Assembly: GCF_040654195.1 (NCBI RefSeq)
Contig: NZ_JBFAHM010000019.1
Coordinates: 1 to 64,000 of the forward strand
Reading direction: 5' to 3'
Origin: Hamadaea sp013361475
GTDB lineage: Bacteria > Actinomycetota > Actinomycetes > Mycobacteriales > Micromonosporaceae
Length of the DNA stretch: 64,000 nucleotides
In this document: one piece after another, positions 43,327 to 50,889 of the stretch
Layout of the letters: every line of letters starts with the position of its first letter
How positions within the stretch are numbered: the first letter of the stretch is position 1
Position numbers and translations under genes: made by a program
Notes under the pieces: generated by a model
Told to the model about the DNA's origin: nothing
Seen by the model: the letters and a program-made list of their open reading frames with translations, nothing else
Databases searched by the model: none

Positions 43327-45505
43327 TGCTCTCCCCTTCCACGGGTGTTTCGGTGGCTTCCGCCCGGCCGCGTTGCGTACCGCGTTGGAAGGCGCTCATC
43401 AGATCCCGGACGTCGCGCACCTGCGGCGGTGACGGCGGGTTGGGCCGGGGCCGCACCGGCAGCCCCGACGGCGTACGCGCGGTGACGACCCGGACCGGCG
43501 GCTCGGCGCGGACCGCGAGCGCGACCGGAGTGGCCGCGGCGACCCGGGGACGGCTCTCGGGCGCCGCCGGCAGCGCGACGGCAGCCTCCAGGAGGCTCAG
43601 CTCGGACGCGGGCGGGCGACCGGAGATGAGCTTCTCCGGAATCAGCACGATCGCGGTGACCCCGCCGTACGGCGACCGCCGGAGCTGCACCTCGATCTCG
43701 TGGCGCTGAGCCAGCCGGCCGACCACGAACAGGCCGAGCCGGGCGGTGCTCGTCAGCTTGAACTCCGGCGGGTCGCGGAGCAGGTCATTGGCCTCCTCCA
43801 GGGCGGCCTCGCTCATGCCCAGGCCGCGGTCCTCGACTTCGAGGACGTGACCGGTGCCGACACGCGCCCCCTTGACGTGCACGGTGGTGTCCGGCGGGGA
43901 GAACGACAGGGCGTTCTCGACCAGCTCGGCGAGCAGGTGGATGACGTCGCCGACGGCCCGGCCGGCCAGCTCGGCGGCGTCGCCGGGCTGGATGACGACT
44001 CGGTGGTAGCCCTCGACCTCCGCACAGGCCGCCCGGAGGATGTCCGCGATCGGGACCGGCCGCCGCCATCCGCGTCCGGCCGTCGCACCGGACAGCACCA
44101 GCAGGTTCTCGGCGTTGCGGCGCATCCGGGTGGCGAGGTGGTCGACCCGGAACAGCTCCTCGAGATCGGTCGGGTCGGTGACCCGGCATTCCATGTCGTC
44201 CAGCAACCGCAGCTGGCTGTGGATGAGCGCCTGGTTGCGGCGGGCCAGGCTCACGAAGACGTCGCGTACGCCCCGGCGCAGCTCGGCCTGGTCGACGGCG
44301 ACCCGGACGGCGGTCTCCTGCGCCTTGGTGAACGCCTCTCCCACCTGGCCGATCTCGTCGGCGCCGAAGGCCAACGGGGGCGCTTCCGCTTCGACGTCGA
44401 CTTCCTCCCCGGCGGCCAGCCGTTCCACCACCCGCGGCAGGCGTACCGTCGCCAGATCGTCGGCGGCGTCGCGGAGCCGCCGGAGTTGGTGGACGATCGC
44501 CCGCGCCGTGGTGATGGACAGGATTATCGAGGCGACGACGGCGATCAGGCCGAGCCCGGCGGCGAGGATCAGCCGGACGACGATCATCACGGCCGGCCCG
44601 GTGGCCTGGTCGAGGGTCGCGTCGGCGAGGTCGATGTCGAGTTGGGCGAGCGAGGTCAGCGCGGGATCGAGTGTGGCGCGCCAGGTGGTGGCGGTGACCG
44701 GGGCGACGCCCGCGCCCTGCAGGATGATCTGGTCTTCGAGCGCCTGGAATCGGCCCAACGCCTGCCCGTCGAGGACTGGCTGGTAGATCGCCGTGTCGCC
44801 GGTCAGTCCGGCCACGCCGACCTGGCGGGTGTACCGCTGGGCGCCGACGATCCGGGCGAACTCGGCCGCCTCCGCCGGGCTGAACCGGCCGGCCGCGATC
44901 ACGCCGGAGATGAGCGCGTCCTCCTGCGAGAGCAGTTCCCGGCCGCGCGACAGGGTCAGCAGATGTTCCAGCCGGCTGTTGATGTCCCGGTCGGAGAAGA
45001 CGGAGATCGTCTCGAAGATCTCGTAACCCTTGGCCACGACGCCGGTGTAGAAGGCGGTGACCGCCGTACGCTCCACCCGCCCGGCGTCCACATCAGACCG
45101 TTCGGCCGGCAGCGCGGTCAACTGACTGTCGAGTTGGGCGAGGCGGGCGGCGGTGCTGTCCGACTGCGCCCACCGAGACGCGGTTCCGCCGACGGAATCG
45201 CGGAAGACGGCGACCGACTCGTCGGTGTGCTGCCGGGCGGTGTCGAGAGCGGTACGCGCGGCCGCCTTCGCGGTCGCGTCACCGCTTTCGGCCAGCGCCA
45301 GGTAGACCGCCGATCGGCGGCGTTCCTCCTGGACCGATTGGACCAGCGCGTTCGTCGGGCGGCCGACCTCGGAGTCCAGCGTACGGATCCAGAGGAGGGT
45401 CAGGCCGTCGCGGACCGTCACGAACGCCGCGAAGGCCCAGAGGGCCGCGAGCGACGCCAGCAGGAAGGCGATCTTCGCCCGCAGGCGCGAAGTGCGAGAG
45501 CTCAT
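43304..45505 (-). CDS. cvnA: Conservon sensor histidine kinase CvnA
   Basis: 733 residues if started at the ATG at 45505; ATG at 45523 is an alternative. Two membrane helices (about 11-31 and 300-325) bracket a nitrate/nitrite-sensor (NIT) extracytoplasmic region, followed by HAMP, a histidine-kinase dimerisation segment (FRVDHLATRMRRNAENLL) and an HATPase domain with ELVENALSFSPP (N box) and DRGLGMSE (G1). The C-terminus is a long Pro/Arg/Ala tail. It senses an unknown signal and passes it to CvnB/C/D. It is the first gene of the cvnABCD operon. Confidence 0.93.
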   Translation of the reverse strand: MSSRTSRLRAKIAFLLASLAALWAFAAFVTVRDGLTLLWIRTLDSEVGRPTNALVQSVQEERRRSAVYLALAESGDATAKAAARTALDTARQHTDESVAVFRDSVGGTASRWAQSDSTAARLAQLDSQLTALPAERSDVDAGRVERTAVTAFYTGVVAKGYEIFETISVFSDRDINSRLEHLLTLSRGRELLSQEDALISGVIAAGRFSPAEAAEFARIVGAQRYTRQVGVAGLTGDTAIYQPVLDGQALGRFQALEDQIILQGAGVAPVTATTWRATLDPALTSLAQLDIDLADATLDQATGPAVMIVVRLILAAGLGLIAVVASIILSITTARAIVHQLRRLRDAADDLATVRLPRVVERLAAGEEVDVEAEAPPLAFGADEIGQVGEAFTKAQETAVRVAVDQAELRRGVRDVFVSLARRNQALIHSQLRLLDDMECRVTDPTDLEELFRVDHLATRMRRNAENLLVLSGATAGRGWRRPVPIADILRAACAEVEGYHRVVIQPGDAAELAGRAVGDVIHLLAELVENALSFSPPDTTVHVKGARVGTGHVLEVEDRGLGMSEAALEEANDLLRDPPEFKLTSTARLGLFVVGRLAQRHEIEVQLRRSPYGGVTAIVLIPEKLISGRPPASELSLLEAAVALPAAPESRPRVAAATPVALAVRAEPPVRVVTARTPSGLPVRPRPNPPSPPQVRDVRDLMSAFQRGTQRGRAEATETPVEGESNDPATDR

Positions 45506-45768
45506 CCGTCGTGTTCCCACCATCGTCAGGGGTACGGGAGCCGCCACTCATGGCGACCCGACGGGATGTCACTAGACATCGATATGCGGTTCCCGCATCG
45601 CACTTGGTGTGCGACATCTCGGCGACCTGGTTGTACGGAGGCCGGTACCTAGCCGGCCGGCCGCCCAGACTTCCGTACAAAACCCGAGGTCAGGACCGCA
45701 CGCCGGGACCTACCGTGAGATCACGCGCGGAGATCACGCGCGGGAGCGAAGCCGCGGAAGGAGCCACG

Positions 45769-46044
45769 ATGTCCCAGTTCGCCGACGCCATCGCCCGCTT
45801 GAGCATCGACAAGGACTTCGCCCGAGCCACCCGTCAGCAGCCGGACCGGGTCGCGACCCTCTACGGGCTGACCGCCGACGAGGCGGACCAGCTACGCCAC
45901 CTCGCCGACGCCGCGATCGCCGACCGGGCCGCGGCGCTGCGCGCCCTGCTCGCGGCCGAGCCCGAGGACGAGCCGACCCTGGCCGACGCTCCGGCGATCG
46001 GCGTACCGGCCGGCATGCCGACCCTCCTGACTACGAAGTTCTGA
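45769..46044 (+). CDS. Small protein with an NHLP/LigA-like N-terminus (possible RiPP precursor)
   Basis: 91 residues from the ATG at 45769, preceded by GGAAGGAG. The N-terminal 50 residues (SQFADAIARLSIDKDFAR..., LYGLTADEADQLRHL) resemble leader-like nitrile-hydratase-like or Franean1_4349-type precursor peptides. A short Ala/Pro-rich tail follows, ending GVPAGMPTLLTTKF. No RiPP-modifying enzyme is visible nearby, so it could equally be an unrelated helical protein. A 13-bp direct repeat (GAGATCACGCGCG, 45717 and 45730) lies just upstream; the rest of 45506-45768 holds nothing clear. Confidence 0.6.
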   Translation: MSQFADAIARLSIDKDFARATRQQPDRVATLYGLTADEADQLRHLADAAIADRAAALRALLAAEPEDEPTLADAPAIGVPAGMPTLLTTKF

Positions 46045-46070
46045 CTAGTCCGCCCGTGGCCGCGGCCGAG

Positions 46071-46076
46071 TAGGGT
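46071..46076 (+). promoter_or_regulatory. Leaderless -10 box of the L7/L12-like gene
   Basis: TAGGGT lies 7 nt before the GTG at 46084, with no ribosome site. Confidence 0.65.
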
Positions 46077-46083
46077 CAGCGGC

Positions 46084-46536
46084 GTGGATCTCGACCTGCC
46101 GACGATCGCCCTCCTGGTGGGAGTGGCGATCGTCGCGTTCCTGCTCGGCCGGGCGTCGAAGGGCCGCCGGCCCGATGACCTGGTGTCGGACCAACTGGCC
46201 GCCCGGTCGCCGGCCCCGCCCCGATCCGCGGCCGACAGCCACGAGGACCTCGCCGCGTTGCTCGCCCGAGGCCAGAAGATCCAGGCCATCAAGCTCTACC
46301 GCGAACGCACCGGCGTCGGGCTCAAGGAAGCCAAGAACGCGGTCGAGGCCATGGCGGCCGGCCGCGTACCGTTCGCCGTCCGCCCGCCGCTCGCGGGCCG
46401 ACCCCCAGCGGACGAGGTGGCCGCGCAGGCGGCCGACCTCAAGGCCCGTGGGCAGATCATTCAGGCGATCAAACTGGTACGCGAGAAGACCGGACTCGGC
46501 CTGAAGGAAGCCAAGGACTTCGTGGACGCGCTGTAG
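46084..46536 (+). CDS. Membrane-anchored protein with two ribosomal L7/L12 C-terminal-like domains
   Basis: 150 residues. An N-terminal membrane helix (DLDLPTIALLVGVAIVAFLLG) and a linker precede two copies of the L7/L12 C-terminal helix pattern: QAIKLYRERTGVGLKEAKNAVEAM and QAIKLVREKTGLGLKEAKDFVDAL, about 60 residues apart. In L7/L12 this part binds translation factors on the ribosome. Here it is attached to the membrane, so it may recruit ribosomes or factors, which is inference. The gene is leaderless and upstream of a HAD gene by 25 bp, probably one transcript. Confidence 0.85.
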   Translation: MDLDLPTIALLVGVAIVAFLLGRASKGRRPDDLVSDQLAARSPAPPRSAADSHEDLAALLARGQKIQAIKLYRERTGVGLKEAKNAVEAMAAGRVPFAVRPPLAGRPPADEVAAQAADLKARGQIIQAIKLVREKTGLGLKEAKDFVDAL

Positions 46537-46561
46537 GCAACGCCGGAAAGGACCATCTGAC

Positions 46562-47197
46562 ATGGCGATTCGTGCTGTGGTATTCGACATCGGCGGCGTC
46601 CTCGAGCTGACCGACCCCGAGGGGTCCGCTCAGGTGATGCAGAAGTGGGCCGCCCGCTGGCGACTCGACCCGGACGAGATGAGCGGCCGGCTGGCCGCCA
46701 TCTGGGAGCGTGGCGCGATCGGGCTGATCACCGAGGCCGAGGTCCTGCCCGGGATCGTCGCCGCGATCGGGAGCTCTGAGGCCGAGACCGAGGAGTTCCT
46801 GGCCGACCTCTGGACGGACTACCTCGGTACGCCGAACGTCGAGCTCACGGCGTACTTCGAGGGGCTGCACCGGCGCTACCTCACCGGCATCGTCAGCAAC
46901 AGTTTCGTCGGCGCGCGAGAACGGGAGGCGGCGGTGTACCGCTATCCCGAGATGACCGACGACATCGTCTACTCCCACGAGTGCGGGCTGTCCAAACCAG
47001 ACCCCCAGATCTACCTTCTGAGCTGCGAGCGGTTGGGCGTACGCCCCGACGAGGTGGTCTTCCTCGACGACACCGCCTGGGCCGTGACGGCGGCCGTCGA
47101 GGTCGGCATGCACGGAGTGCACCTCACGTCCACCGCTCAAGCGATGGCTGAGATCGACGCGCTGCTGGCCGCGTACCCGGGTGGCGAGCGCGCCTAG
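46562..47197 (+). CDS. HAD-superfamily hydrolase
   Basis: 211 residues. HAD motifs in order: AVVFDIGGVLE (nucleophile Asp), VSNSFV (motif II), LSKPDPQIY (Lys, motif III) and VVFLDDTAW (motif IV), with a cap domain between I and II. It hydrolyses a phosphate ester, perhaps a sugar phosphate or phosphonate-type compound. It follows the L7/L12-like gene by 25 bp and ends 3 bp past the end of the convergent lipoprotein gene. Confidence 0.9.
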   Translation: MAIRAVVFDIGGVLELTDPEGSAQVMQKWAARWRLDPDEMSGRLAAIWERGAIGLITEAEVLPGIVAAIGSSEAETEEFLADLWTDYLGTPNVELTAYFEGLHRRYLTGIVSNSFVGAREREAAVYRYPEMTDDIVYSHECGLSKPDPQIYLLSCERLGVRPDEVVFLDDTAWAVTAAVEVGMHGVHLTSTAQAMAEIDALLAAYPGGERA

Positions 47198-48204
47198 GAC
47201 CAGGCGAGCGCGAAGCGAGCCGAGCCGGCTGCGGCGTACCCGGCGACCGCTCGCGTGAGCCGCCCGGCCGACTGGTTCGTCCCCGTCTTCGTCGCCGCGT
47301 CCGCCGCGGTGAGCCCGAACCGCGCCTCGTAGGCACCGCTGCCGGCCTGGAAGATGACCGAGATCCGGACGCCACCGGCGTACTGGGTCGCGCTCAGGTA
47401 GCTCACCCGCATGCCCTTGGCCATCGCGGCATCCCACTGGGTCTGGTACTCCGCCAGGGTCAACCATGACTTCGCCAGCCACGAGCCGACGTTCTCCTTG
47501 ACGTACAACGCCGTCCACTGAGGAGTATCGTTCGGCGCGACGACCGAGACGGCCACCGGGTGGTAGCCCTCCTTGGTCAGCGCATCGATCTTGGCCTGAT
47601 GTGCGGTCTGCGAATAGCCGTGGTATGCCACCCACGCCGGGCCGGACGCCTTCCGCCAGATGGCGGCGTACCGCAGCTGACCGGCCACGAGGTAGCTGCT
47701 GACGTCGGCCAGCCGGTAGCCCTGAGCCTTGAACTGGTCGAACGCGGTCTGGTACGCGGTCGCCGTGAGGTTGCTCCGCGACTGCCAGGCGACGCCGTCA
47801 CTCGGGCGGAACAAGGCGTTGACGAAGGTCTGCGAGCCGACCTCGTAGCCGTCGAAGTGCACCAGCCGGTACTTGGCCGCGACGATCCGGTCGAACTCGG
47901 CCTGCCACTTCGCCACCGGTACGCCCAGCCGCACGAGCTGCGGCTGACCGGCGGGGATCGGAGCGGTCGTCGCCCCGTTCACCACCGCGCCGGGAGTCGG
48001 CGGAACGGCGGACGCGCTCGCCGCCGGCGTCGACTGGGCGTCGGCCGCGGAGGTCGGCTGGACGTCGGAGACCCCGGCCCCGCTGCCGACCAGGCCGGGC
48101 TGGCCGCCGGTGAACTCAGGCTCCTTCGCCGATCCGCAGCCCGCTGTCAGAACCGACGTCGTCAGCGCCAACGCCGTCATCGCCACCGGCAGCCATCGCC
48201 GCAT
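47194..48204 (-). CDS. Lipoprotein with tandem BTRD1-type repeats
   Basis: 336 residues. Signal peptide with lipobox TAGCGS (Cys23); a Ser/Ala/Pro-rich linker; then four repeats of about 45-50 residues with a pattern like W-x-x-E-F-D-x-I...YRLVHFDGYEVGSQ, GYRLADVSSYLVAGQLRYAAIW, GYHPVAVSVVAP and GMRVSYLSATQYAG, as in bacterial tandem repeat domain 1 (polyglycine hydrolase-like). It should sit on the outer face of the membrane. The start of its coding sequence overlaps the end of the LtrA gene by 89 bp, in a different frame. Confidence 0.78.
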   Translation of the reverse strand: MRRWLPVAMTALALTTSVLTAGCGSAKEPEFTGGQPGLVGSGAGVSDVQPTSAADAQSTPAASASAVPPTPGAVVNGATTAPIPAGQPQLVRLGVPVAKWQAEFDRIVAAKYRLVHFDGYEVGSQTFVNALFRPSDGVAWQSRSNLTATAYQTAFDQFKAQGYRLADVSSYLVAGQLRYAAIWRKASGPAWVAYHGYSQTAHQAKIDALTKEGYHPVAVSVVAPNDTPQWTALYVKENVGSWLAKSWLTLAEYQTQWDAAMAKGMRVSYLSATQYAGGVRISVIFQAGSGAYEARFGLTAADAATKTGTNQSAGRLTRAVAGYAAAGSARFALAWS

Positions 48205-49402
48205 CCGAGCCTCCCCAGGTCTCCGGGACGTCTGCCCCGGCGATGATCTTAGAGCGACCCAATCGGTGGACGATGATCGCCTCCGCGACGAGCAGGACGA
48301 GCCAGGCCGCCGCCACCGCCGTGACGGTCAGCACCGGCGACTCGGTGAACAGCCCTAGGCCCAGCGCCGTCACGCCGATCAGCGACTTCAGCCCGATCAT
48401 GACGGCGTGCGTACGCCGCCCGACCCCGAGGTCGAGCCCGATCCCGGTGGAGACGAGCACGAAGCCGGCGATGATGACCGCCTGCGCCACGGCGAACAAC
48501 GGCAGGGTGCCGTGGTGGTGCTCGGCCGCCGTCTCGGCCGCGACCTCCACCCCGATCCCGGTCGCCGCGATCGCCACGTATATGAGCAGATGGCCGTACC
48601 CGTAGAGGAAGGACTTGACCTGAGCGTTGCGGCCGCCGGCCAAGGCCCGGTCGATCGCGGCCTCGTCGAACGCTCCGAAGTAGACCCACCAGATGCCGCA
48701 GGCGATGACGAAACCGCTCACGGCGACGGTCACCGCACCGGGGCTCCAGGCGCCCTCGGTGATCCCGGCGACCGTGCTCCAGACCGCCTCACCCAGGACG
48801 ACCAGGGTGAACAACCCGAATCGCTCCGGCATGTGGGAGACCTGCACGGGCGGGTTCTTCATCCGGGCGTACGCCAGCGGCCCGGAGACGGTCGCGTTGA
48901 CCACGAGCGCCACAACCCAGAAGGCATAGCGCGCCGGTCCACTGACGAGCAGCGAGGCGCCCCAGAGCACCGCACCCGAAGCGGAACCGACGACATACCA
49001 GCGGCATAGCTCGGCGGCTCGCGGAACCGACCGCCCCATGATCGCGTACAAGCCGGTCAGGAAGAGCAGGAGCAGCGCGAAGATGGCGGCGAACCGCGCG
49101 GAGTCGAATCCGGGCTGGATCGTGACCGCGAGCACGGCGGCGCCGAGCGCGGCGATCAGCTGGGCCGCGCGATGCCACGGGCCGTCGTCGTCGAAGAGGT
49201 CGGCGAAGTAGGAGAAGCTGATCCACAGCCACCAGACGGCGACGAACAGCCCGGTGTACGCGACCACGCCACCGGGCGAGTGGTCGTGGTGCAACAGCTG
49301 GCCCAGGCGGGCCACCGCCACCACGAACACGAGGTCGCAGAAGAGTTCGAGCCAGGTGGCCCGCCGCAACGGCTCCCAGTCGTGAATACCCCGCTTGCTC
49401 AT
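48116..49402 (-). CDS. ltrA: Low-temperature requirement A (LtrA) family membrane protein
   Basis: 428 residues with about twelve membrane helices and the family block GIHDWEPLRRATWLELFCDLVFVVAVARLGQLL near the start. LtrA proteins are membrane proteins of uncertain role. The last 35 residues (ETWGGSDAAMAAGGDDGVGADD...) are low-complexity and read over the lipoprotein signal-peptide region in another frame, an 89-bp overlap. This suggests LtrA lost its original stop and was extended. Confidence 0.9.
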   Translation of the reverse strand: MSKRGIHDWEPLRRATWLELFCDLVFVVAVARLGQLLHHDHSPGGVVAYTGLFVAVWWLWISFSYFADLFDDDGPWHRAAQLIAALGAAVLAVTIQPGFDSARFAAIFALLLLFLTGLYAIMGRSVPRAAELCRWYVVGSASGAVLWGASLLVSGPARYAFWVVALVVNATVSGPLAYARMKNPPVQVSHMPERFGLFTLVVLGEAVWSTVAGITEGAWSPGAVTVAVSGFVIACGIWWVYFGAFDEAAIDRALAGGRNAQVKSFLYGYGHLLIYVAIAATGIGVEVAAETAAEHHHGTLPLFAVAQAVIIAGFVLVSTGIGLDLGVGRRTHAVMIGLKSLIGVTALGLGLFTESPVLTVTAVAAAWLVLLVAEAIIVHRLGRSKIIAGADVPETWGGSDAAMAAGGDDGVGADDVGSDSGLRIGEGA

Positions 49403-49409
49403 GCAATCG

Positions 49410-49440
49410 CCCTAGGCTCGCCCATGCGGCGAGCCTAGGG
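49410..49440 (-). terminator. Hairpin after the 49449-49847 gene
   Basis: Perfect 13-bp stem CCCTAGGCTCGCC (49410-49422) with 49428-49440 and a 5-nt loop. It lies directly downstream of the minus-strand gene and upstream of ltrA. Confidence 0.8.
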
Positions 49441-49448
49441 CTCGCGGA

Positions 49449-49847
49449 TTACGCGCCGATAGCGGCCTTCACCTTCGCGATCATGGCCGTCTCGGTCTCC
49501 TGCACGCCGCCCTTCGCCTGCGCGACCTGGTCGCACGCGGCCACGACGACATCCTTGTACGCCTGCACGTCCTGCGGCGCCTTGGCCTGCAGGATCTGCA
49601 CGGCCTGCGACAACTGCCCGAGCACGGTCGACTCGACCTCGGCCGCGCCGCCCTTGGGCATCGAGGGCATGCCCCCGCTCTTGAACAGGTCCCGCAGTTC
49701 GGCGGGGGCCGCCGCCAGCGCCTTCGCCCCCGCCATGCTCTCGGAGAACATCGCGAAGAAGCCCGGATCGGCCTGGGAGACGAGCATCATCGCGCCGAAT
49801 CCGGCGTCCCGCAGCGTCTTCCGTTCATCGTCGGTGTAGTCGGTCAT
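49449..49847 (-). CDS. Small helical protein of unknown function
   Basis: 132 residues from the ATG at 49847, with GGGAGGA upstream; a longer frame to 49967 lacks such a site. It is nearly all helix with Ala/Gln/Lys-rich amphipathic stretches (SQAVQILQAKAPQDVQAYKDVVVAACDQVAQA). No signal or membrane segment. Family not recognised. It is transcribed alone with its own terminator. Confidence 0.65.
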   Translation of the reverse strand: MTDYTDDERKTLRDAGFGAMMLVSQADPGFFAMFSESMAGAKALAAAPAELRDLFKSGGMPSMPKGGAAEVESTVLGQLSQAVQILQAKAPQDVQAYKDVVVAACDQVAQAKGGVQETETAMIAKVKAAIGA

Positions 49848-49913
49848 GCCCCGATCCTCCCCGACATTCCGGGTTTCCGGCGGGTGTTTGCGGCGCATGC
49901 GAGCATGAAGGGC

Positions 49914-50102
49914 ATGGAGAACTCCGAACCGTGGTTCTACTGCTTGAAACACCGTCGGCCCGAGCACGGCCGGCAGGAGGCGGAGCAGTACCTGCTCGGC
50001 CCGTTCCCCGACGAGGCGACCGCAGCGCGCGCCCTCGACGTCATCCGCGAACGCGAAGCCCGCAAGGAGGCTGAGGACCGGGCCTGGTCCGGCGACGACT
50101 GA
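49914..50102 (+). CDS. Small SPOR-like protein of actinobacteria
   Basis: 62 residues from the ATG at 49914: MENSEPWFYCLKHRRPEHG and RLGPFP-type DEATAARALDVIREREARKE. The pattern WFYCLKH...LGPFPDEATAARAL is a familiar short actinobacterial family that looks like a single SPOR fold with a Cys/His zinc-like start. Function unknown. It is 37 bp before the methyltransferase gene. Confidence 0.7.
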   Translation: MENSEPWFYCLKHRRPEHGRQEAEQYLLGPFPDEATAARALDVIREREARKEAEDRAWSGDD

Positions 50103-50127
50103 GCTCTGCTCTGTCAGAGGGTCGCGC

Positions 50128-50133
50128 TACCTT
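50128..50133 (+). promoter_or_regulatory. Leaderless -10 box of the DNA methyltransferase gene
   Basis: TACCTT lies 6 nt before the ATG at 50140 with no ribosome site. Confidence 0.65.
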
Positions 50134-50139
50134 CGGGGG

Positions 50140-50658
50140 ATGGAGTTCGCGTGGCTTTCCGTGCCGACGCCGCTGGTCCCGTTGACCGTGGCGGCGACCG
50201 GCGACGGGCTGGCCTGCGTCTCGTTCGACGGGAGCGGGGCCGCTCAGCGGTCGCTGGCCCGCCACGGGGGCGTACGCCCCGCTGCGGCGTCTGACCTGCT
50301 CGTCGCGGAAGCGGCTCGGCAGATCTCCGAGTGGGCCGCCGGCGACCGTCAGGACTTCGACCTCCCCGTCGACTGGTCGCTCACCTCCGGACCGCAGCAA
50401 CGCGTCCTGCGTACGCTCTACGAGACCGTCCCGTTCGGTTCGACCATCACCTACGGCGACCTCGCCGAACGCTCCGGCCTGCCCGACGGCAGCGCCCGCC
50501 TCGTCGGCCAGATCATGGGCAGCAACCCGATCCCCGTCGTCGTCCCCTGCCACCGGGTTCTCGCGTCCGACGGGTTGGGCGGATACGGGCCGGGGATTGA
50601 GCTGAAGCGGCGGATTCTGGTGCTGGAAGGGGTTCTGCAGCCTTCGCTGTTCGACTGA
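50140..50658 (+). CDS. ogt: Methylated-DNA--protein-cysteine methyltransferase
   Basis: 172 residues. The active-site PCHRV motif (PIPVVVPCHRVLASDG), the preceding YGDLAERSGLPDGSARLVGQIMGSNP and the GGYGPGIELKRRILVLEG finish match Ogt/MGMT. It transfers a methyl group from O6-methylguanine or O4-methylthymine to its own Cys in a one-time repair. It appears to be expressed alone from a leaderless promoter. Confidence 0.95.
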   Translation: MEFAWLSVPTPLVPLTVAATGDGLACVSFDGSGAAQRSLARHGGVRPAAASDLLVAEAARQISEWAAGDRQDFDLPVDWSLTSGPQQRVLRTLYETVPFGSTITYGDLAERSGLPDGSARLVGQIMGSNPIPVVVPCHRVLASDGLGGYGPGIELKRRILVLEGVLQPSLFD

Positions 50659-50700
50659 CGCCGCGCGTTTTGCTTTCGCACTGGCTGCGGCTTGGCCGAC

Positions 50701-50756
50701 CATGATCAGGGTCACTTCTACGTTGCCATAGCGACATGGAAATGACCCTGATCATG
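50701..50756. repeat. Dispersed palindrome family B, copy 2
   Basis: 20-bp arms CATGATCAGGGTCACTTCTA (50701-50720, 50737-50756) with two mismatches and a 16-nt loop. Same repeat as 32674-32729, 18 kb away; it lies between convergent genes. 50757-50889 shows no gene. Confidence 0.85.
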
Positions 50757-50889
50757 GAAATCGGCCGAAATCGACTCGCGAACCCGGCGAGCCCCTCCTC
50801 TTCGGCGCAAAACAGCAGCGCCCACCCACGAAGCCGCAGCCGAACCGAAGCGGGGCGCCGGCAACCCGGCGCCCCGCGTACGAAGGAGG

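Noticed and set aside
43700..45652. 650-residue plus-strand frame over cvnA
   Set aside because: Antisense to a histidine kinase with all expected motifs; composition is typical of GC-rich shadows.
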